Assembly (NCBI GenBank): GCA_036396915.1
Contig: DASWJX010000267.1
Location: forward strand, 1-24,968
Reading direction: 5' to 3'
Length of the DNA: 24,968 nucleotides
From: BM509 sp036396915
Lineage (GTDB): Bacteria; Desulfobacterota; Desulfuromonadia; Desulfuromonadales; Geopsychrobacteraceae
The position numbers and the translations under genes are program-made. Below are positions 6,494 to 14,424 of the stretch, in pieces. Under the pieces are notes generated by a model. It had not been told where the DNA came from and ran no database searches. It worked only from the letters and a program-made list of their open reading frames with translations. Every line of letters begins with the position of its first letter. The first letter of the stretch is position 1.

Positions 6494-6802
6494 TTATGCG
6501 TCGGCACAGTTGCCGGGATCAAACAGCGCGCCGACGATGCGCACCGCCTCCGGGCAGGTGACCTGATAGAAAACCTCAACCCCCTCGCGGCGCCCGGAGA
6601 TGATATTCTTGTTTTTCAGCAAGGCCAGATGCTGGGAAACGGTCGCCTGGGGCAGGCCGAGACATTCCCAGATTTTTTTGACATTGCAGGACTGCGACAT
6701 CAGGCCGGCGACAATCTTCAGGCGCACCGGATGTCCCAGGACTTTCAGGATCTCGGACTCGCGGTCGTAATCCTGCTCTTTGTTGAAGGGAATTTTTTCC
6801 AT
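6494..6802 (-). CDS. ArsR/SmtB-family winged-helix transcriptional regulator
   Basis: A 102-residue protein with the ArsR winged-helix: LKVLGHPVRLKIVAGL, the recognition helix QATVSQHLALLKNK, and the wing SGRREGVEVFYQV. Four cysteines are present (Cys39, Cys47, Cys83, Cys99). Cys39 and Cys47 flank the helix where ArsR-type metal or redox sensors often bind their signal, so metal, arsenite or thiol sensing is possible but unproven. The start at 6802 matches family N-termini; no strong ribosome binding site precedes it, and a 24-residue longer form from 6874 is open. It is divergent from the cation antiporter gene, which may be a target. Confidence 0.85.
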   Translation of the reverse strand: MEKIPFNKEQDYDRESEILKVLGHPVRLKIVAGLMSQSCNVKKIWECLGLPQATVSQHLALLKNKNIISGRREGVEVFYQVTCPEAVRIVGALFDPGNCADA

Positions 6803-6836
6803 TTCAGATCTGCAACTTCCGCTTGAATGAGTTTTG

Positions 6837-6850
6837 AATATATGGATATT
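6837..6850. promoter_or_regulatory. Candidate ArsR-type operator in the divergent intergenic region
   Basis: AATAT-ATGG-ATATT is a short AT-rich inverted repeat in the 128-bp gap between the ArsR gene and the antiporter gene, the usual place for an autoregulatory operator. ArsR operators are commonly AT-rich dyads, but the arms are only 5 bp, so this is weak evidence. Confidence 0.3.
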
Positions 6851-6930
6851 AATGCCAAAAAAATGCCGCGTCAAGTTCCATTTTCCGGTGCGCGGCCCGG
6901 CTGCGCAACGCGCATGGAGCGCAGTGTCGC

Positions 6931-7878
6931 ATGCTGACGTCGGTTGTCCTGTTTTTTGCCAGTCTGCTGCTGCTCTATTTCGGCGCGGAATATATGGTTT
7001 CCGGCAGCTCGCGCTTCGCCCTGTCGCTGGGGGTTCGGCCCCTGGTGATCGGTATGACCGTGGTCGCCCTGGCGACCAGCATGCCGGAGATGATGGTCTC
7101 GCTGACGGCCGTTCTCAAGGGGACTTCCGACATCGCCGCGGGCAATATTATCGGCTCGAACATTGCCAATATCGGTCTTATTCTTGGCGCCGCGGCGCTC
7201 TTGGCGCCGATGGCGGTGGCAAAAAGCACCCTGCGCAAAGATATCCCGATTATGCTGGTCGCTTCGCTGCTGCTGTTTCTCCTGACCCTCGACGGCCGGC
7301 TGGGCTTCGGCGACGGCTTGCTGCTGGTCACCGGGCTCGGCGCCTTTATCCTCTATTGTGTTTTCGGCAACAGCAGGACGAAGGTCGCGCCGCCTGCCGA
7401 CGCGGCCGCCATCGCCGAGGAGAAACGCCACCGCAGCCGGGATCTGGTGCTGATTCTGGTCGGCATTGTCGGTCTGGGCGTCGGCGCCGAATTGATGGTC
7501 CGTTCGGCCATTGCCATAGCCCGCGGGGTCGGTCTTTCCGAAATGGTGATCGGCGTGACCGTGGTGGCGCTTGGCACCAGTTTGCCCGAGCTGGCGGCGT
7601 CGATGATGGGGGCCTGGAAGGGCGAGATGGAGCTCAGCGTCGGCAATGTGATCGGCAGCAATATCTTCAACCTGCTTTTTGTGCTCGGCGTCTGCTCGAT
7701 GATCAGACCGATTCCCATCGACGCTTCGAGCCTGCGCTTCGAACTACCGGTCATGCTGCTGTTCAGCTTCGCTCTGTTGCCGCTGATCGGCAGACGCATG
7801 CGGATCGGCCGCAGCGAGGGGGGGCTGCTGCTGTTCTGCTACCTGGCATTTGTCGGTTTCTATTTCTTGCGCGGATGA
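6931..7878 (+). CDS. Calcium/sodium antiporter, CaCA family (YrbG-like)
   Basis: A 315-residue integral membrane protein with about ten helices in two homologous halves. The alpha repeats are plain: ATSMPEMMVSL with Glu53 and GNIIGSN (71-77) in the first half, GTSLPELAASM with Glu220 and GNVIGSN (238-244) in the second. These glutamates and the GxxGSN helices form the cation site in Na+/Ca2+ exchangers. A charged loop (about 148-170) separates the halves. Transport of Ca2+ against Na+ or H+ across the inner membrane is inferred from the family. GGAG lies about 10 bp before the ATG. The stop overlaps the DUF3108 start. Confidence 0.9.
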   Translation: MLTSVVLFFASLLLLYFGAEYMVSGSSRFALSLGVRPLVIGMTVVALATSMPEMMVSLTAVLKGTSDIAAGNIIGSNIANIGLILGAAALLAPMAVAKSTLRKDIPIMLVASLLLFLLTLDGRLGFGDGLLLVTGLGAFILYCVFGNSRTKVAPPADAAAIAEEKRHRSRDLVLILVGIVGLGVGAELMVRSAIAIARGVGLSEMVIGVTVVALGTSLPELAASMMGAWKGEMELSVGNVIGSNIFNLLFVLGVCSMIRPIPIDASSLRFELPVMLLFSFALLPLIGRRMRIGRSEGGLLLFCYLAFVGFYFLRG

Positions 7879-8750
7879 AGACCATGCGAAGATCATTACT
7901 GCTGTTGAGCGCACTCCTGCTGTTTTCCGGCGGGCTTACCTGCGCCGCCCCGGCGGCAGCGGACAGCCCGCTGTCCGGTCGTTCCGTGACCGACATGCTG
8001 GGTGAAAAACTTACCTACGATCTGTCTTTCCTCTGGTTCACGCGCCTGGCGGAAGGGTCCATCGTTTTCCTGCCCGGCCCGGAGCCGGGTCAGTACCGGG
8101 CCCTGCTGGAGGCCCGTACCCTCGGACTCACGGCGTTTTTGACCCGCCACCGGGTCGAGAAAATCGAAACGATCATGGAACTCACCGCTGACGGTTTTTT
8201 ACGGCCGCTGCTGCAGAGCGCCCATACCATTCACGGCACGGGTAGCAGCAGGACCGAACGGGTCAGAAGCTACCGCTTCAACTATCGGGACCGCACCGTC
8301 CTTTACAAGAACACAAAAACCGGCCGGGACAGCGAGACCAGAATCTATCAGATGGAGAACGACGGTCCGGTCTACGACGTGCTGAGTTCCTTCTATAACG
8401 TGCGGGCAGGGTTGTACGGACCGATCAGCGGCGGCAAGCATCTTGCGCTGCCGACCTTTACCCGGCGCGGCACCGAAGATGTCATTATCGCGCAGGTGGT
8501 GGAAGCGGAGAAGCAACGGCATCCGTTTTTTCCGCCGGAGCTTAAGGTCTGCAAGGTTCTCGTCGATCCGGATATGTTCGGCACCGAGGGGCGCGATATC
8601 TTTATGGGCATCGACGAGAACATGATTCCGCGGCGGATGGTGGTCAAAGGCGTGGTCGGCCTCGGCGATGCGCGCGGCATCCTGCGCGAGGTCAGTAACA
8701 CGCTGGACGATCAACCGCACCCGCCCCTGGTCAGAAAGGGGACGCCATGA
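7875..8750 (+). CDS. DUF3108 domain exported protein
   Basis: A 291-residue protein with an N-terminal signal peptide: MKTMRRS, a Leu-rich core, and a probable cut near residue 29 after PAAA. The body is beta-rich and matches the DUF3108 pattern: GEKLTYDLSFLWFTRLAEGSI, then a central segment about loss of a linked group (YDVLSSFYNVR) and the late DENMIPRRMVVKG. Members are predicted periplasmic or envelope proteins of unknown function. Cys23 is not in a good lipobox, so soluble export is more likely than a lipoprotein. The start overlaps the antiporter stop (ATGA) and the stop overlaps the pyrophosphatase start (ATGA), so the three are co-translated. Confidence 0.85.
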   Translation: MKTMRRSLLLLSALLLFSGGLTCAAPAAADSPLSGRSVTDMLGEKLTYDLSFLWFTRLAEGSIVFLPGPEPGQYRALLEARTLGLTAFLTRHRVEKIETIMELTADGFLRPLLQSAHTIHGTGSSRTERVRSYRFNYRDRTVLYKNTKTGRDSETRIYQMENDGPVYDVLSSFYNVRAGLYGPISGGKHLALPTFTRRGTEDVIIAQVVEAEKQRHPFFPPELKVCKVLVDPDMFGTEGRDIFMGIDENMIPRRMVVKGVVGLGDARGILREVSNTLDDQPHPPLVRKGTP

Positions 8751-10405
8751 GCCAGCCGCAACAGGTCTATGTCATCGGCCACCGCAATCCCGACACCGAT
8801 TCGATCTGCAGCGCCATCGCCTATGCCGAACTGCGCCGGCTCCAGGGGCTGGCGGGGGTGCGGCCGGCCCGGGCGGGCACCCTCAACCGGCAGACCGAGT
8901 TTGTGCTGGAGACGCTGCGGCAACCGGTGCCGGAGCTGCTGACCGATGTTCACCCCAGGGTGCGGGACATCGTCACCGAACCGGTCATCACCATCTCCGG
9001 GGACGCGCCGCTGGCCGAGGCCCTGAAACTCTATCATCGGCACAATATCCGCATGTTGCCGGTGGTCGATGCGCAGCGCAAGGCCCGGGGGCTGCTGTTG
9101 CTGAAGAAGGCGTCGGAACTGTTTCTGTTGCCGGACCGCGATGAAAAACTCCGTCAGGTGCGGGTCACGATCAATGCGATTGCGCAGTGCCTGAAAGCCA
9201 CGGCGCAACACCTGGTCGACGCCGACCGCTTCGAGGAACTCAGCCTCTACGTCGGAGCACGCGATGCCTCGACGTTTCAGCACTGGATTTCCGAGGTCGA
9301 CGCCGGGCAGGCGATTCTGATCACCGGCAACCGGAGCGATATCCAGCAAATGGCGGTCGCAGCGGGGGTCCGCCTGCTGATCGTTTCCGGCGGCGCCGCG
9401 GTCGGCGCCGAGCTGGTCGCGCTGGCCGCGACCAAAGGCGTCTCGATTCTGACCAGCAGTTTCGATACCGCCAACTGCAGCTGGCTGACCCGCCTGGCGA
9501 CACCGGTCGCCAGCCTGGTTGGAGACGATTTCCTCACCGTGCGCGGCGGCGATCTGCTGGACGATCTGCGCCTGAAGCTGGTGCATGGCAATCAGGCCGG
9601 CGCGATTGTGCTGGATGACCATGATCGGGTCTGCGGCGTGGCCACCAAGAGCCATCTGATCAAGAATTCGCCGATCAAGCTGATCCTGGTCGACCACAAC
9701 GAACTGTCCCAGGCGGTTGCCGGCGCCGACAAGGTCGAAATCATCGAAGTGGTCGACCACCATCGGCTGGGGAATTTTCATACCGACACGCCGATCCATT
9801 TCATCAATCAGCCGCTGGGGAGCACCTGCACCCTGGTCGCCCAGCTGTACCGTCAGGCCGGTATCGATCCGCAACCCGGCATCGCCGGATTGCTGCTCTC
9901 GGGTCTGCTGTCCGACACGGTGATTCTCAAATCGCCGACCACCACCGAGATCGATCGGGAATTCGCCCCCTGGCTGGCCCGGCTGGCCGGGCTGAATCTT
10001 GAGGAATACGGTGCGCGACTGTTCGCCGCGGGCAGCTCGCTGGCGGGGGGGGAATCCGCCCGGCAACTGATCCTGGGCGATTTCAAGGAATACCAGGCCG
10101 GGGGGCAGACGCTCGGCCTGGGCCAGATCGAGGTGGTCAACCTGCATTCCTTTCACCAGCGGCGCGAGGAACTGCAGGACGCACTGCTGGCGTTGCGCGA
10201 AGAGAAAGGCTATGCGCTGGCGGCGCTGCTGGTGACCGATATCGTCATGGAAACCAGCCTGCTGCTGACCGCCGGCCCGGCGGAGCTGCCGTATCTCATC
10301 GGTTATCCGCAGGAAGGGGAGAATCTGTATCGCCTGAAAGGGGTACTGTCGCGCAAGAAGCAGCTGGTGCCGCATCTGCTCAAGGTCTTCAAGGGCGTCG
10401 CCTGA
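8747..10405 (+). CDS. Mn-dependent family II inorganic pyrophosphatase with CBS and DRTGG domains
   Basis: A 552-residue protein in the order DHH part 1, CBS, DRTGG-like, CBS, DHH part 2, DHHA2. The metal-binding motifs are GHRNPDTDS (His12, Asp16, Asp18), LVDHNE, and VVDHHRLGNF (Asp337-His338-His339). The insert between them starts with a CBS motif (EPVITISGDAPLAEAL) and continues with a DRTGG-type segment, as in nucleotide-regulated CBS pyrophosphatases. These hydrolyse PPi to phosphate and respond to adenine nucleotides or diadenosine polyphosphates. The C-terminal DHHA2 domain carries the substrate-binding SRKKQ. The start overlaps the DUF3108 stop. Only 10 bp separate its stop from that of the convergent kinase, with no terminator visible. 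Confidence 0.92.
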   Translation: MSQPQQVYVIGHRNPDTDSICSAIAYAELRRLQGLAGVRPARAGTLNRQTEFVLETLRQPVPELLTDVHPRVRDIVTEPVITISGDAPLAEALKLYHRHNIRMLPVVDAQRKARGLLLLKKASELFLLPDRDEKLRQVRVTINAIAQCLKATAQHLVDADRFEELSLYVGARDASTFQHWISEVDAGQAILITGNRSDIQQMAVAAGVRLLIVSGGAAVGAELVALAATKGVSILTSSFDTANCSWLTRLATPVASLVGDDFLTVRGGDLLDDLRLKLVHGNQAGAIVLDDHDRVCGVATKSHLIKNSPIKLILVDHNELSQAVAGADKVEIIEVVDHHRLGNFHTDTPIHFINQPLGSTCTLVAQLYRQAGIDPQPGIAGLLLSGLLSDTVILKSPTTTEIDREFAPWLARLAGLNLEEYGARLFAAGSSLAGGESARQLILGDFKEYQAGGQTLGLGQIEVVNLHSFHQRREELQDALLALREEKGYALAALLVTDIVMETSLLLTAGPAELPYLIGYPQEGENLYRLKGVLSRKKQLVPHLLKVFKGVA

Positions 10406-10415
10406 CCGGCCGGGT

Positions 10416-12365
10416 TCAGGGTTGCCGCTGACGGATCGGCAGGGTGACGGTGACCCGGGTGCCGCGCCCCGGTGTGCTGTCGACATCGATCTCGCCGTTG
10501 TGGCGCTTGACGATACCGTAACTGACCGACAGCCCGAGACCGGTCCCCTGGCCGACCGGGCGGGTGGTGAAAAACGGATCGAAGATCTTTTCCCGGTCCT
10601 CTTCCGCAATGCCGCAGCCGTCGTCGCTGATCAGGATCTGCACCGCCGGCTCATTCCGCTCCGATTCCCGCAGCAGTCTGGTCTGGAACGCGATCGAACC
10701 GTTTTCAGCGATGGCGGTTCGGGCATTTTTCAGAATGTTTTCCAGCACCTTGCGCAGCTGGGCGGGATCGCCCTCGATGACCGGCAACGACAGATCCCTG
10801 CCGTCCTCAACCGCGATGCCGCGGCGCTCCAGGTGGTCGGCGCCGGCAGTGACCGTGTCGAGCAGCAGCCGGTTGATATCGACACTTTCAAAACGGCAGC
10901 GGGAATGCTCGGAAAAATTGCGCAGATCATCGACGATCCGGTTGCAGCGCTCCGCGGCGCTGGCGATGGCGTCCAGCCAGACGATCTCCTCTTCCGTTTC
11001 GGGGCTCGGCCGCGCGGTTTTTTTGTTCTGCCGCAGCACATCGACGGCGTTGAGAATGCCGCCCAGCGGATTGTTCAGTTCGTGGGCGGTGCCGGCGACC
11101 AGCCCGCCGATCGCCGCCATCTTTCCGGTCCGCAGCAGGCTGGCCTGGGCTTCCCGCAGCTGCCGGGTCTTGGTTTCGACCGTGAGTTCCAGCTTCCGGT
11201 TCCACTCCTGGACCTTTCTGGCCGCTCTTTTCCGTTCGGTGATATTCCGCCAGATAAAGCGGATGCCGGCGATCTCACCTTCGACGTACTGGATGTTGTG
11301 CATCCCTTCAACCGGGATCCGCCGGCCGCTTCTGGTTTTGAACTCGGTTTCGATCATTCCGCTTTTCTTGCCGTCCAGCAGCCGGGCGAAGCTGTCGCGG
11401 AACTGATCCCGGAAATCCGCGGGAATCAGGTCGAACAGGACGACGGACTGAAACGCCTCCCGATCGTAGCCGAGCGTCTCCAGCAGGGCGGGGTTGACGT
11501 AGGCGAAGGAGCCGTCCGGCCGCACCATCTGGATCAGATCGCTGACGTTGTTGAACAGGTCATGGTAGCGCTGTTCGCTCTCAAGCCGTTTCTTTTCGGC
11601 CTTTTTGCGCGCGGTGACATTGCGGAAAATCCCGCGCGACGAAACCGGTCTGCCGCCAACCATGTTGCAGTTGATGCTCCCCTCCAGTTCGACGGAGCGA
11701 CCATCCCGGGCGACAAATGTCGTCTCGATGGAATCGATGTTTTCGCCGCCGAGCAGTTTCCGGAACGCCAGCATGCAGATGTCGAGGTGCTCGGGATGGA
11801 TAATGTCGCGCAGGGTGATCCGGCGCAGGTCCTCGTCGCTGTAGCCGAGGGTCTCCTTCCAGCTGCGGTTGACGTACTGGATGACCCCGTCCGGGCTGAC
11901 CATCTGGATCAGATCGTTGGCGTTTTCGAACAGATCCCGGTAGCGTTCCTCGCTGGCCGCCAGCTCCCGGCGGGCGTTTTCCTGCTCGGAAATGTCGAGA
12001 AAACTCTCGATCAGATACTCTTTCCCCTCAAGCGTCAGCCGCGACACCGTCTTCAGGATCGGCACCTGCCGACCGGCAGCGGTCAGCAGCACCCGTTCCG
12101 AGTTGTCGATATGCTTGCACAGATCGGTCACCGGGCAGTTGCCGAGTTCGGCGGGGCAGATGAAATGATGGCAGACCGACCCGACGACCTGCTCGCGGGG
12201 GGCGCCGATCATCTTCAGCGCCCAGGGGTTGGCATCGACGATGGTGTGGGATTCCGCGTCGATCAGCAGCAGTCCGGCCTGGACCATGCTGAAGATGGCG
12301 GCGCAGCTCCGGGGGTTTTCCAGAAGGACGCTGCCGAGATTGATCGGATCGGTACGCTTTATCAC
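10416..12365 (-). CDS. Cytoplasmic histidine kinase with three PAS domains
   Basis: About 649 residues from a GTG at 12365 preceded by AAGG; the start is uncertain because the frame stays open to a TTG at 12503 inside a repeat. PAS1 (about 20-130) carries a cysteine cluster Cys65-x4-Cys70-x6-Cys77-x5-Cys83 within CHHFICPAELGNCPVTD. PAS2 (about 137-255) and PAS3 (about 262-385) share DLIQMVxPDG. A coiled coil leads to the H box AGTAHELNNPLGG with phospho-acceptor His428, then the HATPase domain with an N box (ENILKNA), DDGCGI and GTGLGLS. There are no membrane helices, so it senses a cytoplasmic cue. No cognate regulator adjoins it. Confidence 0.88.
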   Translation of the reverse strand: MIKRTDPINLGSVLLENPRSCAAIFSMVQAGLLLIDAESHTIVDANPWALKMIGAPREQVVGSVCHHFICPAELGNCPVTDLCKHIDNSERVLLTAAGRQVPILKTVSRLTLEGKEYLIESFLDISEQENARRELAASEERYRDLFENANDLIQMVSPDGVIQYVNRSWKETLGYSDEDLRRITLRDIIHPEHLDICMLAFRKLLGGENIDSIETTFVARDGRSVELEGSINCNMVGGRPVSSRGIFRNVTARKKAEKKRLESEQRYHDLFNNVSDLIQMVRPDGSFAYVNPALLETLGYDREAFQSVVLFDLIPADFRDQFRDSFARLLDGKKSGMIETEFKTRSGRRIPVEGMHNIQYVEGEIAGIRFIWRNITERKRAARKVQEWNRKLELTVETKTRQLREAQASLLRTGKMAAIGGLVAGTAHELNNPLGGILNAVDVLRQNKKTARPSPETEEEIVWLDAIASAAERCNRIVDDLRNFSEHSRCRFESVDINRLLLDTVTAGADHLERRGIAVEDGRDLSLPVIEGDPAQLRKVLENILKNARTAIAENGSIAFQTRLLRESERNEPAVQILISDDGCGIAEEDREKIFDPFFTTRPVGQGTGLGLSVSYGIVKRHNGEIDVDSTPGRGTRVTVTLPIRQRQP

Positions 12366-12452
12366 AGCCTTGCCGTTCGGTAGAGAGTAGGATGTTCGGC
12401 TCGAAGCGGCGCTTTCTTCACGCTTAAGCGCGCCTGGAGCCCAAGTTGTTGT

Positions 12453-12481
12453 TTTATAGCTTAATGGATTTTCCGATGCAA
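12453..12481 (-). promoter_or_regulatory. Sigma70-like promoter of the histidine kinase gene
   Basis: On the minus strand TTGCAT (12481-12476) and TATAAA (12458-12453) are 17 bp apart. A transcript starting near 12446 would have a leader of about 80 bases before the GTG at 12365. This supports the GTG over the upstream TTG at 12503, which would lie outside the message. Confidence 0.6.
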
Positions 12482-12490
12482 GCAACGATT

Positions 12491-12640
12491 GATGGCGTCG
12501 CAAAAAGTCCGCCCTGCGGCGTTACGGCGTTTTTTCAGGACCTCGACATACCTGATGTATGCCTTCGCCCCTGAAAAACCACCAGGCCTTGCAGGACGAA
12601 ATTTTTGCTTAGCCATCCTTCGAGTTTTTGCGAGAGAATC
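12491..12640 (+). repeat. 150-bp palindromic dispersed repeat, copy B (127-bp core 12491-12617)
   Basis: This is the same unit as at 6274-6423: left end GATGGCGTCGCAAAAA, core right end TTTTTGCTTAGCCATC at 12617, outer end TTTTTGCGAGAGAATC at 12640. The core differs from copy A at four transitions. It fills the gap between the kinase promoter and the MscS promoter. Together with 12652-12743 it accounts for most of the 426-bp gene-free stretch 12366-12791. Confidence 0.8.
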
Positions 12641-12651
12641 AATGATGAGTT

Positions 12652-12681
12652 GCCGTTTCGGTCGCAGCCGGCCGAAACGGC
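12652..12681. repeat. Perfect 10-bp inverted repeat upstream of the MscS gene
   Basis: GCCGTTTCGG (12652-12661) and CCGAAACGGC (12672-12681) pair around a 10-base loop. No T run follows on either strand, so it is not a standard terminator. It lies about 35 bp before the MscS promoter and could be an operator or a second short repeat. Confidence 0.4.
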
Positions 12682-12715
12682 CGGTCGGGGAGCACAGCGG
12701 GCGGCCGGTGCCGAC

Positions 12716-12743
12716 TTGTTTAGCGCGGATTATCGTCTAGACT
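12716..12743 (+). promoter_or_regulatory. Candidate promoter of the MscS gene
   Basis: TTGTTT (12716-12721), a 16-bp spacer and TAGACT (12738-12743) precede the MscS gene by about 50 bp. The -10 matches consensus at four of six positions, so confidence is moderate. Confidence 0.4.
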
Positions 12744-12791
12744 TTCAGGGATCGACATCAGCAGCCAAAACCAACCCGATCAGGAGGCGAC

Positions 12792-13706
12792 ATGGATATT
12801 GTCCGACACTACCTCGAATCACTGAACTGGCACGTGCTGATCAATTCCGGCGTGCGCATTCTGCTGATCCTGGTCCTCGCCTGGACTATCATGCGGGTGG
12901 TGAAAACCCTGCTCGGCCGCCTTGAGAAGCGGCTGGTCCGGAACAGTCAGGCCGAGGGGGAACCGCCATCGGAAACCGCCAAGCGGGTGGAGACCCTGAT
13001 CAAGCTGATTCGCCAGGCCGCTTCCCTGGTCTTGTGGCTTGTTTTGCTGCTGGTCGTGCTCAGGGAGATCGGGGTCGATATCGCGCCGATCCTGGCCGGC
13101 GCCGGCATCCTGGGCCTGGCCGTCGGCTTCGGGGCGCAGAACCTGGTGCGCGATGTCATTTCCGGGTTCTTCTTCATCCTGGAAAACCAGGTCAGGGTCG
13201 GCGACGTGGCGATCATCAACGGCACCGGAGGCTTGGTCGACTCGGTCAATTTCCGCACCATCGTCCTGCGCGATCTCTCCGGAACGATCCACGTGTTCCC
13301 CAACGGCACCATCAACACCCTGAGCAACATGACCCACACCTGGTCGGCCTGGGTTTTCGATATCGGGGTCGCCTACAAAGAGGACACCGACCGGGTGACG
13401 GCCGTGATCCGGGAGGTCGGCCGGCAGCTGCGCGAGGACCCGGAATTCGGCCCGCGGCTCATCGACGACATCGAGGTCTTCGGCGTCAACAAGTTCGCCG
13501 ACTCGGCGGTGGAAATCAAGGGCCGGCTCAAGACCCGCCCCATCGAGCAGTGGGCGGTCGGCCGGGAATTCCAGAGACGCGTCAAGTACGCTTTCGACGA
13601 ACAGGGGATAGAGATCCCCTTTCCCCACCGCACCGTCTATCGCGGCGAGGCCAGCCCGCCTTTCGAGCTGGAAGTCCTTGAAAAGCTCAAGGAGGGACAC
13701 AGCTGA
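12792..13706 (+). CDS. Small-conductance mechanosensitive ion channel, MscS family
   Basis: A 304-residue protein. AGGAGG 5 bp before the ATG sets the start. Three membrane helices are seen, at about 17-37, 76-96 and 100-125. The third is the pore helix, with the Gly/Ala-rich AGAGILGLAVGFGAQNLVRDVISGFF typical of MscS. The beta domain follows (VRVGDVAIINGTGGLVDSVNFRTIVLRD, then HVFPNGTINTLSN), and the C-terminal alpha/beta domain ends with GIEIPFPHRTVY. The channel opens under membrane tension to release solutes during osmotic downshock. The C-terminus is short, without extra regulatory domains. It stands as a single gene. Confidence 0.92.
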   Translation: MDIVRHYLESLNWHVLINSGVRILLILVLAWTIMRVVKTLLGRLEKRLVRNSQAEGEPPSETAKRVETLIKLIRQAASLVLWLVLLLVVLREIGVDIAPILAGAGILGLAVGFGAQNLVRDVISGFFFILENQVRVGDVAIINGTGGLVDSVNFRTIVLRDLSGTIHVFPNGTINTLSNMTHTWSAWVFDIGVAYKEDTDRVTAVIREVGRQLREDPEFGPRLIDDIEVFGVNKFADSAVEIKGRLKTRPIEQWAVGREFQRRVKYAFDEQGIEIPFPHRTVYRGEASPPFELEVLEKLKEGHS

Positions 13707-13820
13707 CCAGAGCAGGGCGCCGACAGGTCTCTGTTGCCAGGTCTCTTGACCTGCCATCCCTTAAAGGCGTAAGGTTCCGGAGTCTGAAAAAGTGCTTTTT
13801 TGATTGGAAACGTTTATCGG

Positions 13821-14249
13821 ATGAAACACCTGCAGGTCAGCTGCGCCATCATCGAACGGGACGGTTTCGTCCTGGCCACCCGGCGCAGTGCCGTCATGAG
13901 CCAGCCCGGCAAATGGGAGTTTCCCGGCGGCAAGATCGCTGCGGGGGAGACGCCGGAAGACTGCCTGAGACGGGAAATCCTCGAAGAGCTGGGTATCCGT
14001 GTACGGCTGGGGGCACGTTTGCCGGCCAGCACGCACCGCTACCCGTCACTTACGGTCACGCTTTATCCGTTCATCTGCTCGATCGCAGCGGGCGAAATTG
14101 TACTCCACGAACACGCCGCCATGAACTGGCTGCCTCCCGGCGAACTGCATAGCCTCGACTGGGCCGAGGCCGACGTGCCGGTTGTCGTGTCCTATCTATC
14201 CGGCTCAGGGATAGTCCGACCCCAAGCCCCCAAGCTATTTCCCCGGTAG
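13821..14249 (+). CDS. MutT-type Nudix hydrolase (8-oxo-dGTP diphosphatase-like)
   Basis: A 142-residue protein with a complete Nudix box GGKIAAGETPEDCLRREILEELGI (residues 36-59): Gly37, Glu43, Arg51-Glu52, Glu55-Glu56, Gly58. The preceding QPGKWEFPGG and the later TVTLYPFIC and MNWLPPGEL are characteristic of MutT, which hydrolyses 8-oxo-dGTP to the monophosphate and prevents A:T to C:G mutations. It might instead be another CTP- or dNTP-type Nudix enzyme. The ATG at 13821 matches MutT N-termini; the ribosome binding site is weak. The last dozen residues (after VVVSYL) are a longer tail than usual. The 114 bp before it contain only small hairpins. Confidence 0.85.
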   Translation: MKHLQVSCAIIERDGFVLATRRSAVMSQPGKWEFPGGKIAAGETPEDCLRREILEELGIRVRLGARLPASTHRYPSLTVTLYPFICSIAAGEIVLHEHAAMNWLPPGELHSLDWAEADVPVVVSYLSGSGIVRPQAPKLFPR

Positions 14250-14256
14250 TTCGTAA

Positions 14257-14424
14257 TCGGCCATTAGCGATGCTGAAGTGTGCGCAGAATTATATTTCTG
14301 TGCCGGCAAGATTGAATTCGTTGAACGGCTTGAGCGCGGCCAACACGAAGGGTACAACTGGGGCTGGGGCGTTGGCGACGATATGGACAATCTGATGGCG
14401 GAGTATGGATTTGCCGAAGAGTGA
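14257..14424 (+). pseudogene. Coding remnant of unknown function at the island border
   Basis: An open frame without a convincing start (only GTG at 14278) runs to a TGA at 14422. It reads as natural protein: CAELYFCAGKIEFVERLE, then HEGYNWGWGVGDDMDNLMAEYGFAEE. The base composition is more AT-rich than the neighbours. The end overlaps the ATG of the next fragment by 20 bp, as in an operon. I do not recognise the family. It looks like the C-terminal part of a lost gene, cut off on the left just after the Nudix gene. Confidence 0.4.

Noticed and set aside
6834..8750. Reading the DUF3108 gene as a 638-residue protein
   Set aside because: The upstream 347 residues overlap the antiporter in another frame; the ATG at 7875 begins a signal peptide and overlaps the antiporter stop.
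8711..10609. Long minus-strand open frame opposite the pyrophosphatase
   Set aside because: It is antisense to a protein with intact DHH, CBS and DHHA2 motifs and shows no family features of its own.
10422..12383. Long plus-strand open frame opposite the histidine kinase
   Set aside because: The kinase frame contains all the expected PAS, H-box and ATPase motifs; the opposite frame is an antisense shadow of biased codon use.
13741..13800. Hairpins CAGGTC-GACCTG and AAAAAG-CTTTTT before the Nudix gene as a terminator
   Set aside because: The stems are short, not GC-rich together, and the T run belongs to a separate weak stem; not enough for a call.
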